This document shows positions 25,192-33,644 of a stretch of 36,832 nt of DNA, piece by piece (the first letter of the stretch is position 1; each line of letters begins with the position of its first letter). Below the pieces are notes generated by a model, which saw only the letters and a program-made list of their open reading frames with translations, did no database searches and was not told the DNA's origin. Location of the stretch: positions 1 through 36,832 of the forward strand of contig QHUL01000075.1 in the NCBI GenBank assembly GCA_003222115.1. Direction: 5' to 3'. The DNA is from Gemmatimonadota bacterium. Its GTDB lineage: Bacteria; Gemmatimonadota; Gemmatimonadetes; Gemmatimonadales; GWC2-71-9. Position numbers and translations under genes: made by a program.

Positions 25192-26736
25192 ATGCGCGCG
25201 GCGCCCTCGCACAGCGACATCCCCACAGGTCCCGCCACCGGCCCGACGGCCGGGTCATGCGACCTCACTGAGCTCATTTCCATCTCGCCCGCGATTCGCC
25301 AGAGCATTCGCGTTCTGGTGATCGACGACGAGCGCTCGTTGCGCGAGAGCTGCGCCAGCACGCTCGGCGTCGAGGGCTACCACGTGACGACGTCGGGGCG
25401 CGCGCAGGAAGCGTTTGAGATTCTCAAGCGCCGTGCCTTCGATATCGTGCTCATCGACCTCTACATGGCGGACGTGCCGGGGATCGAGTTGTTGCGGACG
25501 GCGCTCGCCACGCACCGCGACACGATCGTCATCGTCATCACGGGCCGGCCCAGCCTGGAGTCGAGCCTCGAAGTGCTGCAGGCCGGCGCCTGGGATTATC
25601 TTCCCAAGCCGTTCACGGGCACCCAGCTGCAGATCCTCATCGGGCGCGCCGCGCACTCCGTCGTGGTGGCGCGGGAGAGCCGCGCGCGCGAGCAACTACC
25701 CCAGTCGCCGGCTGCCAACAGCGACCGCCTAACGGTGCTCGGCACGGCTCCGCTGTTCCGCCAGGCAATCGAGCTGGCCCGCAAAGTGGCCTCCACCGAT
25801 GCGTCCGTGTTCATCACCGGTGAGAGCGGCGCGGGTAAGGAGCTGATCGCCCAGTTCATCCACGCGCACAGCCGGCGTCACGCGCGCCCGATCGTGGCGG
25901 TGAACTGCGCCGCGCTCCCGGAGTCGCTCCTCGAGTCGGAGATGTTCGGGCACGTCAAGGGCGCCTTCACCGGGGCCGTCCGTGACAAGGCCGGGCTGCT
26001 CGAGACGGCGAACGGCGGCACGCTGTTCCTCGACGAACTCGTGGAGATGACGCCGCCGATCCAGGCCAAGCTGCTGCGAGTGATCCAGGACGGCATACTG
26101 CGTCGCGTGGGCAGCGAACGCACCGACGCCGTCGTCAACGTGCGCTTCATCGCGGCAACGAACCGTGACCCGGAGGAGGCGGTGCGTGCCGGGGCGCTCC
26201 GCAAGGACCTCTACTACCGGCTGCGCGTCGTGCCGCTTCACGTTCCGCCGCTGCGCGAGCGGCCCGAAGATATCCCCCTGCTCGCCCACCACTTTCTGGA
26301 GGGCTTCTGGAAGGCGCATCGCGGCGCGCGGCCGTCGCAGCCCAAGCTCACGAAGGCGGCGGTGTGGGCACTGCGGGCCTACGCCTGGCCGGGCAACGTG
26401 CGGGAGCTCCAGAACGTGATGGAGCACGCGGCCGTGCTGCTCGAGCCCGGCGCCCAGGTCCGCCCTGAGGACATCCCCTTCATCGGGGACACCGCCGGCG
26501 AGCCAGAGCCGGTCGCGGCCGCCGACGCCGCGCTCGGCGACGGTGGCTACTACGTCGCGCGCGAGCGCCTGCTCGAGCGATTCGACCGCCGCTTCCTCAC
26601 GCACGTTGTGATCCGCGCCGGGGGCAACCTCTCGAAAGCCGCGCGCATGGCGCGAGTCGACCGGACCACCTTCTACCGGCTCATGGAGCGTTACGGGCTG
26701 CAGCGTGACTCGCTCGCACCGACCCTCCCCGAGTGA
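25192..26736 (+). CDS. NtrC-type sigma54-dependent response regulator
   Basis: The product is 514 aa from ATG 25192, preceded by GGGAGG and AGGT. The frame stays open upstream with no conserved sequence. The receiver domain (residues 40-155) has the acidic pair in VIDDE and Asp89 in VLIDLYMADVPG. The AAA+ domain has Walker A GESGAGKE (210-217), the sigma54-contacting GAFTGA (257-262), Walker B GGTLFLDEL and the arginine-finger region AWPGNVRELQN. A C-terminal Fis-type HTH (GNLSKAARMARVDRTTFYRL) ends the protein. It activates sigma54 promoters after phosphorylation, presumably by the kinase that overlaps its stop codon. It is divergent from the Wzc operon, a likely target. Confidence 0.95.
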   Translation: MRAAPSHSDIPTGPATGPTAGSCDLTELISISPAIRQSIRVLVIDDERSLRESCASTLGVEGYHVTTSGRAQEAFEILKRRAFDIVLIDLYMADVPGIELLRTALATHRDTIVIVITGRPSLESSLEVLQAGAWDYLPKPFTGTQLQILIGRAAHSVVVARESRAREQLPQSPAANSDRLTVLGTAPLFRQAIELARKVASTDASVFITGESGAGKELIAQFIHAHSRRHARPIVAVNCAALPESLLESEMFGHVKGAFTGAVRDKAGLLETANGGTLFLDELVEMTPPIQAKLLRVIQDGILRRVGSERTDAVVNVRFIAATNRDPEEAVRAGALRKDLYYRLRVVPLHVPPLRERPEDIPLLAHHFLEGFWKAHRGARPSQPKLTKAAVWALRAYAWPGNVRELQNVMEHAAVLLEPGAQVRPEDIPFIGDTAGEPEPVAAADAALGDGGYYVARERLLERFDRRFLTHVVIRAGGNLSKAARMARVDRTTFYRLMERYGLQRDSLAPTLPE

Positions 26737-27884
26737 CCCTCTCTCGTGGTGCGCTGGATCCCGCCCCGGAGCGGTTGTCCCCCGCTGACCGGATCTCCGG
26801 CGGCGCTACCGAGCCGCTGGCAGGCGTTCGCTCATCGTTCGTGACCGGCGCCACGCGCCGAGTCGCCCGCCGGTTGCACGACGAGTCCGCCGCCCAGACC
26901 AACGGGGACGTGGTGCCAGCGCTGCTCGCCGCGATCGCGCTGGCGATCGACCGCCGGCATTCCGAATACGTGTCGATGCTGCTGCCGCGCCCGTCCCCCG
27001 AGCTCGGGCTGCGGCTCGTCGAGATGCTGCGTGCCGAGCTGCTCAAAGGGTGGGCCGACCGGGCGTCTGCAACGGCGCCGTCCGTCCTTCTCGACGCCCT
27101 GACCGCCCTCGAACAGGTCCGCGAGGCGTTCGAGCGGCACCGCAGCCAATCCCCCAGCGCGGGGGCGACCGGCGCGAGCGCGCTGGACCTGTTGGTCGAG
27201 GTCGTGCACGACCTGCGCAGCCCTCTGACCTCCATCCTCTGCCTGGCCGACACGCTGCAGCGCGGCCAGAGCGGTGCGATAAACGAGCTGCAGCACCGCC
27301 AGCTGGGGCTCATCTACAGCGTGACGCTCGGGTTGAGCGGAGTCGTGAGCGACGCGCTCGAGCTGGGCCGCGGCGAGGAGCTGATTGAGAACGAACCAGT
27401 GCCGCTCTCGCTGTGCGAGCTGCTGGAGAGGGTCGCGAACATCACGCGGCCGATGTCCGAGGAGAAGGGCTTGCGCATCGAACTGACGACAGCCCAGCCG
27501 GATCGTCGGCTCGGCCAGCCGATGGCGCTCAGCCGAGTACTCCTCAACCTCACGACCAACGCGCTCAAGTTCACGGAGCGGGGTGGCGTCGAGATCGCCT
27601 GCGCCGTCCGGCGACCGCCGCGGATCGAGTTCTCGGTGACCGATACCGGCCCCGGCATCAATCCCGACGCGCTCGTGAGCCTGTACGATCCCTTCCGGCT
27701 GGCCCGGGGGCGCGCTGGGTATCGCTTCTCCGGCACGGGGCTCGGTCTCGCGATCAGCCGCAAGCTGGTCGGGGCGATGGGTTCCGAACTCAAGCTCGAC
27801 ACCGGCGACTGGGGCACGCGGTTTTACTTCGAGCTGGAGCTACCCGCCCTGCCGACCCCCGGGAGCGACGCCGTCGGTCGGTAA
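26733..27884 (+). CDS. Cytosolic sensor histidine kinase
   Basis: The product is 383 aa from GTG 26733, overlapping the regulator stop (GTGA). The kinase core has the H box VVHDLRSPLTSIL (His159), N box NLTTNALKF (Asn276), G1 DTGPGI (304-309) and G2 GTGLGLA (334-340). The first 150 residues hold no membrane segment and no PAS or GAF motif that I recognise; they are helical with conserved-looking RRLHDE and DRRHSEYVSMLL. The signal is therefore internal or delivered by a partner. It forms a two-component pair with the preceding sigma54 regulator. Confidence 0.92.
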   Translation: MTLSRGALDPAPERLSPADRISGGATEPLAGVRSSFVTGATRRVARRLHDESAAQTNGDVVPALLAAIALAIDRRHSEYVSMLLPRPSPELGLRLVEMLRAELLKGWADRASATAPSVLLDALTALEQVREAFERHRSQSPSAGATGASALDLLVEVVHDLRSPLTSILCLADTLQRGQSGAINELQHRQLGLIYSVTLGLSGVVSDALELGRGEELIENEPVPLSLCELLERVANITRPMSEEKGLRIELTTAQPDRRLGQPMALSRVLLNLTTNALKFTERGGVEIACAVRRPPRIEFSVTDTGPGINPDALVSLYDPFRLARGRAGYRFSGTGLGLAISRKLVGAMGSELKLDTGDWGTRFYFELELPALPTPGSDAVGR

Positions 27885-28084
27885 AGCGTCGCAGCCCTCA
27901 GGCACATCTGTAACGCACGCGTGTCAGGACAACCGGGCGCGAACCCGGGGTCCACCGCTAAGTGCTTGCGCTCCAAGCCGTCCGCTGGCCGCCCATGCGC
28001 GCATGTGACGTGCGTTCGCTCCCTCCCGGCCACAACTCCCCCACACCGGACGGCATCGGGCGATGGCGCCCGCGGAGCAGAGCG

Positions 28085-29263
28085 ATGACGGTCGGCACGG
28101 TAGCGAAGCGCAGCGAGTTCCTTCCTTTCTCCCGGCCCGTGTTCGGCGAAGAGGAGATCCACGAGGTTGTGGACACGCTGCGCTCGAGCTGGATCACGAC
28201 CGGGCCCAAGACCGGGCGCTTCGAGTCTGAGTTCGCGGCGTACCTGCAGGCACCTGGGGCGCTCGCACTCAATTCCTGTACCGCCGCCCTGCACACGGCG
28301 CTCGTGACCCTGGGCATCGGGGCGGGCGACGAGGTGATCACGACTCCGATGACGTTCAGCGCGTCGGTGAACGTGATCGAGCATGTCGGGGCTCGGCCCG
28401 TACTGGTGGACGTCGAGCCCGACACGCTCAACATCGACGCCGGCCAGGTCGAGGCGGCGATCACACCCCGCACGCGGGCGATCCTGGCCGTGCACTACGC
28501 CGGCCACCCGGTCGATCTCGACGCCCTGCGCGCGCTTGCCAGCGCCCATCGGCTCGCCCTTGTCGAGGATGCCGCCCACGCCTTGCCCGCTCGGTACAAG
28601 GGTCGTCTGATCGGCGGAGGCTACAACGCCGTCGCCTTCAGCTTCTACGCCACCAAGAACCTCACGACGGCCGAGGGTGGAATGCTCACGGGCGATCCGG
28701 ATTTCCTCGCCCGCGCGCGGATCGTCAGCCTCCACGGGATGAGCCGCGACGCCTGGCAGCGTTACGACCAGGGGGGCAGCTGGTTCTACGAGGTGCTGCT
28801 GCCTGGCTTCAAGTACAACATGACCGACATCCAGGCCGCGCTGGGCTTGTGCCAGCTGCGCAAGCTGGAGCGGTTCCAGCGGCGCCGCCGCGAAGTGGTG
28901 AGTCAGTACAACGGCGCCTTCGCCGACGAGCCGGCGCTCGAGCTGCCGGTGACGCGTCCGGAGGTGGAGCACGCCTGGCACCTCTACGTGCTACGGCTGC
29001 GCCCAGGGACGCTCACGATCGACCGCAATCGCTTCATCCAGGAGCTCTCCGAGCGCAATGTCGGGACGTCGGTGCACTTCATCCCGATCCACGTCCATCC
29101 TTATTACCGCGACAAGTACGGCTTCAAGCCGGACACCTTCCCCGTGGCCTACGCGGAGTACCGACGCATCCTCAGCCTGCCGCTCCATCCCGGCCTGTCT
29201 GATGGGGACGTCGGCCACGTGATCGAAGCGGTGCTGGACGTGGTGCGGAGCCACCGCGTGTGA
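28085..29263 (+). CDS. DegT/DnrJ/EryC1/StrS-type sugar aminotransferase
   Basis: The product is 392 aa from ATG 28085, after GGAG at 7 nt; an upstream extension is not conserved. It is PLP-dependent, with Lys191 in FSFYATKNLTTAEGGML and Asp162 in VEDAAHA. Other family motifs are SSWITTGPKTGRFE, NSCTAALH, TPMTFSASVNVIEHVGARPV and YNMTDIQAALGL. It aminates a nucleotide-linked 4-keto or 3-keto sugar. This would supply an amino sugar that could receive a formyl or aminoacyl group. It is the first gene of the plus-strand glycan operon. ArnB- or PseC/PglE-like specificity cannot be separated by eye. Confidence 0.9.
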   Translation: MTVGTVAKRSEFLPFSRPVFGEEEIHEVVDTLRSSWITTGPKTGRFESEFAAYLQAPGALALNSCTAALHTALVTLGIGAGDEVITTPMTFSASVNVIEHVGARPVLVDVEPDTLNIDAGQVEAAITPRTRAILAVHYAGHPVDLDALRALASAHRLALVEDAAHALPARYKGRLIGGGYNAVAFSFYATKNLTTAEGGMLTGDPDFLARARIVSLHGMSRDAWQRYDQGGSWFYEVLLPGFKYNMTDIQAALGLCQLRKLERFQRRRREVVSQYNGAFADEPALELPVTRPEVEHAWHLYVLRLRPGTLTIDRNRFIQELSERNVGTSVHFIPIHVHPYYRDKYGFKPDTFPVAYAEYRRILSLPLHPGLSDGDVGHVIEAVLDVVRSHRV

Positions 29264-29946
29264 GCGCCCGGCGCCTGCTCGACGCCCTGCTGTCGGGCCT
29301 CGGGCTCATCGCCGTCGTGCCGTTGCTCGCCGTGGCCGCCGTCGGAATCCGGCTCGCCGGGCCCGGCTCGATCCTGTACCGCGCGCAGCGGCTCGGCCTG
29401 CACCGGCGGCCGTTCACGCTGTACAAGCTCCGCACCATGTGCGTGGGACAACCCTACAGCAGTGCGATCACGGCGAAGGGCGATCCACGGGTGTTCCCGT
29501 TCGGCGCCTGGCTGCGGCGCGCCAAGCTCGACGAACTGCCCCAGCTCTTCAACATCGTGCGCGGTGACATGGCGATCGTGGGCCCGCGCCCCGAGGACCC
29601 CCGCATGGTAGAGCGGTTCTACGCACCGCTGCACGACGAGACGTTCCTGGTGTTGCCGGGGCTCACGAGCCCGGGGAGCATCTACGCCTACACGCACGGC
29701 GAGGCGCAGCTGGACGCGAGCGATCCGGAGCGCTGCTACGCCGAGCGGTTACTGCCGCTGAAGCTGGCGCTCGACCTCGTGTATGTCCGCCGTGCCTCGC
29801 TCCGCTACGACCTCGCGCTCATGGGGCGGACCGTGTGGGTGCTCGGGAGCGCGCTGCTGGGTCGGCGCCATTTCCCGCTCCCCCCCGAGCTGTCGGAGGC
29901 TCGGCGCATCATGCGGGAGGAGGGCGCCCTACGGGTGACGGCCTGA
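29260..29946 (+). CDS. Phosphoglycosyl transferase (PglC/WcaJ-type bacterial sugar transferase)
   Basis: The product is 228 aa from GTG 29260, overlapping the aminotransferase stop (GTGA). One N-terminal hydrophobic re-entrant helix (LLSGLGLIAVVPLLAVAAVG) is followed by the catalytic domain with YKLRTM (55-60), the Asp-Glu pair (91-92) in LDELPQLFNIVRGDMAIVGP and PRPEDPR. It has the compact PglC-like size, lacking the multi-helix N-terminus of WcaJ. It transfers a sugar-1-phosphate to undecaprenyl phosphate. It is mechanistically unrelated to the WecA-like enzyme at 3408-5294. Confidence 0.9.
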   Translation: MSARRLLDALLSGLGLIAVVPLLAVAAVGIRLAGPGSILYRAQRLGLHRRPFTLYKLRTMCVGQPYSSAITAKGDPRVFPFGAWLRRAKLDELPQLFNIVRGDMAIVGPRPEDPRMVERFYAPLHDETFLVLPGLTSPGSIYAYTHGEAQLDASDPERCYAERLLPLKLALDLVYVRRASLRYDLALMGRTVWVLGSALLGRRHFPLPPELSEARRIMREEGALRVTA

Positions 29947-31394
29947 TGCTCAAGCTGGACGATCGCCAAGCCACCACGGTGGCGTCGACCCTCCTCGAGC
30001 GGCTGGGGGAGGCGCTCGACGTCGCGGGGGTGGCGTGCTGCCAATGGAAGGGGCACTGGAAGCGGGAGCGCTGGGAGAGCGGCGGGGGCGACGTGGACCT
30101 GCTGGTCGACCCCAGCTGGGCGGAGCAGCTGGACAGCGCCCTGGACCGGCTCGGCTTCAAGCCCGCGGTGGCGCCGCCCGAGGCGCAGGTGCCTGGCACC
30201 GCCAGCTGGTTCGGTTACGACGTCGGGCGGGGTGCGCTGCTGCACGTCCACGTGCATTTCCGCTTGATCATCGGCGGGTACTGGACGACGACGTACCGGC
30301 TTCCGATCGAGCGGGCCGTGCTGGAGACGTCAGTCCCGCGCCGCCCCTTCCGCGTGCCGGCGCCCGAGATCGAGTTCATCCTGTTCGTGCTGCGCGCGGT
30401 GCAGCGCTACGGCCTGCGCGACGTGGTAAGCGCGCGGCCGCCGCGCTGGCTCGCGGACGCCGGGCCGGAGTTCGCCTACCTGTTGTCGCAGGTGAATCGC
30501 CAGCGGCTCGAGCAGCGACTGACGGAGCTGCTGCCCACCATCGGCATGGCGTTCTTCGACGAGTGCGCGCGCTCGCTACGCCCGGCGACCTCCCGCTGGC
30601 GGCGCCTGCTGCTCCGCGCCGAGCTCCACTCCCGGCTGCGGCCCCACGCGCTGCGCCCGCCGCCGGTGCTGCTCGCCCGCAGAGTCGGGCGGCGCCTAGG
30701 GCTGCTCCCTCGCGCCCGCGGCCTACACCTCGCGCACGGTGGCACCGTCGTGGCGCTGCTGGGCGGAGACGGCGCCGGCAAGTCGACCTGTTCCGCAGTG
30801 CTGGCGGCGTGGCTCTCGACGTACTTCGACGTGATGCCCGCGCACCTCGGGCGGCCACCGCGCTCGCTCACGACCCTCGTGGTCGGCGGCCTTTTGAAGG
30901 TGCGCCGCGCCTGGGGGCGCGCGTTTCCCGGCCAGGCGTCCGGGGACGGCGCCGGCTTCCTCGATTTGCTTCGCCACGTCTGCACCGCACGCGACCGCTA
31001 CCGCTTGTTCACCAAGGCACACCGCTTCGCCGCCGCGGGCGGCATCGCGTTGTGCGAGCGCTATCCGATTGCCGAGAACCGGCTGCTCGTCGGGCCCGAG
31101 ATCGGACGCCTGCTCGGGCACGGGCGCGAAACGCCGCCGGCGCGCCGCCTGCTGCGCGCCGAGCAGGGATATTACCGCCACATCACGCCCCCCGACGTGA
31201 TCGTCGTGCTGATGGTCGATCCGCAGGTCGCCGTGCGCCGCAAGACCACGGAGCCGCCCGACTATGTCCGGGCCCGCGCGCGGATCATCTGGGAGACGGA
31301 CTGGACCGGGACCGGCGCGCACCTCGTCGATGCCGGACGGCCGCTGCCCGAGGTCGTGGCCGACCTGAAGGTGCTCGTGTGGTCGGAGGTGTAG
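29946..31394 (+). CDS. Nucleotidyltransferase-like domain fused to a thymidylate-kinase-like P-loop kinase
   Basis: The product is 482 aa from ATG 29946, which shares its A with the preceding TGA. Residues 20-160 resemble a minimal nucleotidyltransferase: GGDVDLLVD (47-55) gives the two metal-binding Asp, followed by LLHVHVHFRL. Residues about 265-480 form a kinase with Walker A LGGDGAGKST (272-281), a later LCERYP and PPDVIVVLMVDPQVAVRRK, as in thymidylate kinase relatives. Fusions of this kind occur in surface-polysaccharide loci but have no settled function known to me. Possible jobs are phosphorylation or nucleotidylation of a sugar, alditol or amino-acid substituent. The adjacent gene encodes another kinase. 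Confidence 0.7.
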   Translation: MLKLDDRQATTVASTLLERLGEALDVAGVACCQWKGHWKRERWESGGGDVDLLVDPSWAEQLDSALDRLGFKPAVAPPEAQVPGTASWFGYDVGRGALLHVHVHFRLIIGGYWTTTYRLPIERAVLETSVPRRPFRVPAPEIEFILFVLRAVQRYGLRDVVSARPPRWLADAGPEFAYLLSQVNRQRLEQRLTELLPTIGMAFFDECARSLRPATSRWRRLLLRAELHSRLRPHALRPPPVLLARRVGRRLGLLPRARGLHLAHGGTVVALLGGDGAGKSTCSAVLAAWLSTYFDVMPAHLGRPPRSLTTLVVGGLLKVRRAWGRAFPGQASGDGAGFLDLLRHVCTARDRYRLFTKAHRFAAAGGIALCERYPIAENRLLVGPEIGRLLGHGRETPPARRLLRAEQGYYRHITPPDVIVVLMVDPQVAVRRKTTEPPDYVRARARIIWETDWTGTGAHLVDAGRPLPEVVADLKVLVWSEV

Positions 31395-31396
31395 GA

Positions 31397-32068
31397 GTGG
31401 CGCGCCGGCCGGTGGTGGTCGAGTTGGCGGGGCCCGCGGGTGCGGGCAAGACCACGGTGTGGCGCCTGCTCAGCAGGCGGGCGCGTGTGCTGGGCACGAG
31501 CGTGTGGGGGCTTCCCCGGCCGCTCCTCGTCGCGAGCGCGGCGCGCACCCTGCCCGCCATCCGTGCCCTCGTCGGCGCGGCCCGCTCGTTGCCCTGGGAG
31601 GACATGCAGCAGCTCATTCGTCTCGACGCCTTGAACCTGCTACTGCACCGCACCCGGGCGTCCCGCCCGCGGGTGGTCGTCTTGGACGAAGGCCCCGTGT
31701 TTGCGTTCGCGAAGTTCCGCGTGCTCGGCCACCCCTGCTTCCGCGACGGGCGACTGGATGCGTGGTGGCGGCGGCAGCTCGCGCACTGGGCGGCGCGGCT
31801 CGACGTCATCGTGCTGTTCGACGGCGCCGATCCCCTGCTGGTGCACCGGCTCCGCACGCGCGCGCAGGGGCATCCGCTCAAGCACAGCTCCGAGCAGGAC
31901 GTCTACGAGTTTACCGCGGCCTACCGGCGCGAGTTCGAGTGGGTGATCGCCGGGCTGACCGCGCAGGGCGGCCCGAGGGTCGTCTCCCTCGCCAGCGACG
32001 CCGCCCCGCCTGAGGAGCTGGTCGAGCGCGTGCTCGCGGCCTGCGACGAGACCGTCCATGCGCAGTGA
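31397..32068 (+). CDS. Small P-loop kinase of the glycan operon
   Basis: The product is 223 aa from GTG 31397, 7 nt after GGAGG. Walker A is GPAGAGKTT (12-20). A later VVVLDEGPVFAF may be the Walker B/DE region, and VIVLFDGADPLLVHRLRTRAQ resembles the lid arginines of NMP-kinase-like enzymes. The substrate is unknown. The stop lies 11 nt inside the next gene. A longer reading frame upstream in the same frame is a shadow of the preceding gene. Confidence 0.65.
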   Translation: MARRPVVVELAGPAGAGKTTVWRLLSRRARVLGTSVWGLPRPLLVASAARTLPAIRALVGAARSLPWEDMQQLIRLDALNLLLHRTRASRPRVVVLDEGPVFAFAKFRVLGHPCFRDGRLDAWWRRQLAHWAARLDVIVLFDGADPLLVHRLRTRAQGHPLKHSSEQDVYEFTAAYRREFEWVIAGLTAQGGPRVVSLASDAAPPEELVERVLAACDETVHAQ

Positions 32069-33644
32069 CGCCGCCGCGCGCGGAGGCGTCGCGGACGTAC
32101 CCGCCCCCCCCGCCCCCCCCGCCCCCGCGGCCCCGACGCTGACGAGGCGGGCTTCGCTCAACGCCCTGCAGTCGCTGCTCGACTACGGCGCCAGGCTGGG
32201 CGTCGGTCTCGTCGTCACACCGATCGTGGTCGAGGGCCTGGGCCGTTCGTTGTTCGGCGTGTGGGAGATGATCGGCCGGCTGATCGGTTATATGTCCGCG
32301 GCCGACGGGCGGCCGACCGAAGCGCTCCGCCTGCTCATCGCCACGAAACAGGGGGCCGACGACTCGATGGAGCACCGGCGCGCGGTCGGCAGCGCCCTCG
32401 TCGTGTGGCTGTGGTTCCTCCCGCTCGTCGCCGGGGTCGGCGCCCTCCTGGTGTGGCTCTCCCCCATCGTCACGAAGGTGCCCGCGTCGCTTCAGACGAC
32501 AGTGCGGCTCGCGAGCGTGGCGCTGGTGCTGAGCCTGCTGGTGGGCGGCCTCGCCTCGATCCCCGAGTCCGTGCTGCGCGGCATGAACCTGGGCTACAAG
32601 CGAATGGGGTTCCAGGCCGGGCTCAACCTGATCGGGGGCGTGCTCACCGCCGGTGCCATCTACGCCGGACTCGGCTTGGTCGGGCTGGCCGGCGCGCAGG
32701 TCGTGGTGATCGCCGTGACCGGCCTCTGCTTCTGGCTCCTCGTCAAGCACTACGTGCCGTCGTTCGGGGTGGCGCGCCCGGCACCGGCGGACGTGCGGTC
32801 GCTACTCGGGATGAGCGCCTGGATCGCGATCGGCGAGGTGATCGCCAAGCTGGCCCTCGCCAGCGACGTGATCATCCTCGGGATGGTCGTGTCGCCGGTG
32901 GTCGTCACGACCTACGTCCTCACCGGCTACGCTGGGCGGATTGCGCTCGGCATCCACCTCTTCACCGTCGGCGCGACCATGCCCGGACTCGGAGGCGTGA
33001 TCGGCCGCGGCGAGTTCGAGCGGGCCGCCCAACTGCGCCAGGAGATCATGACCCTGACGTGGCTCTTCGCCACCGCCGTCGGTGGCACGATCCTCCTGTG
33101 GAACCGATCGTTCCTCGCGCTGTGGGTGGGACCGGAGAACTACGCCGGTCTTTGGGTCAATCTGCTCATCGTAGTAGTCACGGCCCAGACGGCGCTGGTG
33201 CGCAGCGACGCCTACGTGCTGGATGCCACGCTCCAGCCCCGGCTGCGCGTCGGGGTCGCTACCGCGGCAGCCGTGGGCATCCTCGGCGTCGCGCTCGCGC
33301 TCACGCCGTCGCTCGGCATGGTCGGTGTGTGTCTCGGAGTGCTGGCAGGCCGGTTCGTGCAGACGGTCGCCTACCCCCTGCTGGTGAACTCGCGGCTCCG
33401 TCGCCCCGCCCGCCTGCCGCTGCGGGCGATCGCGCGCCCCCTGGCGGTGATGCTGCTGACGTTCGGCGGGGCCGCGTACCTAGGCGAGCGCGTGCACGCG
33501 CGCCACTGGCTCGATTGGGCGGTCGGCGTCGCGGTCACCTTCGCGCTCCAGCTTGCAGTCGCCTTCGCCGCGGGCCTGCCCCCCGAGGCGCGTCGCGGCG
33601 TACTCGGCCGGTGGCGGGCCATGGTGGCGACGACCCGTGGCTAG
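32058..33644 (+). CDS. Oligosaccharide flippase (second, Wzx-like)
   Basis: The product is 528 aa from ATG 32058. After a Pro/Ala-rich cytoplasmic N-terminus (APPAPPAPAAP) there are about 12-14 hydrophobic segments, with LVVTPIVVEGLGRSLFGVW and TYVLTGYAGRIALGIHLF typical of Wzx/MOP exporters. It should flip the lipid-linked unit built by the plus-strand operon. It differs in sequence and length from the partial flippase at 1-1247. The N-terminal codons contain two C8 homopolymer runs. Confidence 0.85.
   Translation: MRSDAAARGGVADVPAPPAPPAPAAPTLTRRASLNALQSLLDYGARLGVGLVVTPIVVEGLGRSLFGVWEMIGRLIGYMSAADGRPTEALRLLIATKQGADDSMEHRRAVGSALVVWLWFLPLVAGVGALLVWLSPIVTKVPASLQTTVRLASVALVLSLLVGGLASIPESVLRGMNLGYKRMGFQAGLNLIGGVLTAGAIYAGLGLVGLAGAQVVVIAVTGLCFWLLVKHYVPSFGVARPAPADVRSLLGMSAWIAIGEVIAKLALASDVIILGMVVSPVVVTTYVLTGYAGRIALGIHLFTVGATMPGLGGVIGRGEFERAAQLRQEIMTLTWLFATAVGGTILLWNRSFLALWVGPENYAGLWVNLLIVVVTAQTALVRSDAYVLDATLQPRLRVGVATAAAVGILGVALALTPSLGMVGVCLGVLAGRFVQTVAYPLLVNSRLRRPARLPLRAIARPLAVMLLTFGGAAYLGERVHARHWLDWAVGVAVTFALQLAVAFAAGLPPEARRGVLGRWRAMVATTRG
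32101..32126 (+). repeat. Poly-C tract (C8-G-C8-G-C5) in the flippase 5' coding region
   Basis: Runs of eight C occur at 32104-32111 and 32113-32120, followed by five C at 32122-32126, all within codons 16-23 of the flippase. Such runs are prone to slippage, which would shift the frame and switch the gene off. They are also error-prone in sequencing. Confidence 0.7.

Noticed and set aside
27933-27948. Hairpin CCGGG-N6-CCCGG after the histidine kinase gene as an intrinsic terminator
   Set aside because: The stem is only 5 bp with no T-tract; such stems are frequent by chance in DNA of this composition.
24961-28084. Sigma54 (-24/-12) promoters upstream of the Wzc operon and the aminotransferase gene
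   Set aside because: Searching by eye for GG-N10-GC with TTGC gave only a poor match near 27990 and none I trust upstream of 24960.
30035-31396. Upstream extension of the small kinase frame giving a 677-residue protein
   Set aside because: It is the shadow frame of the nucleotidyltransferase-kinase gene; conserved sequence begins only at GTG 31397 after GGAGG.
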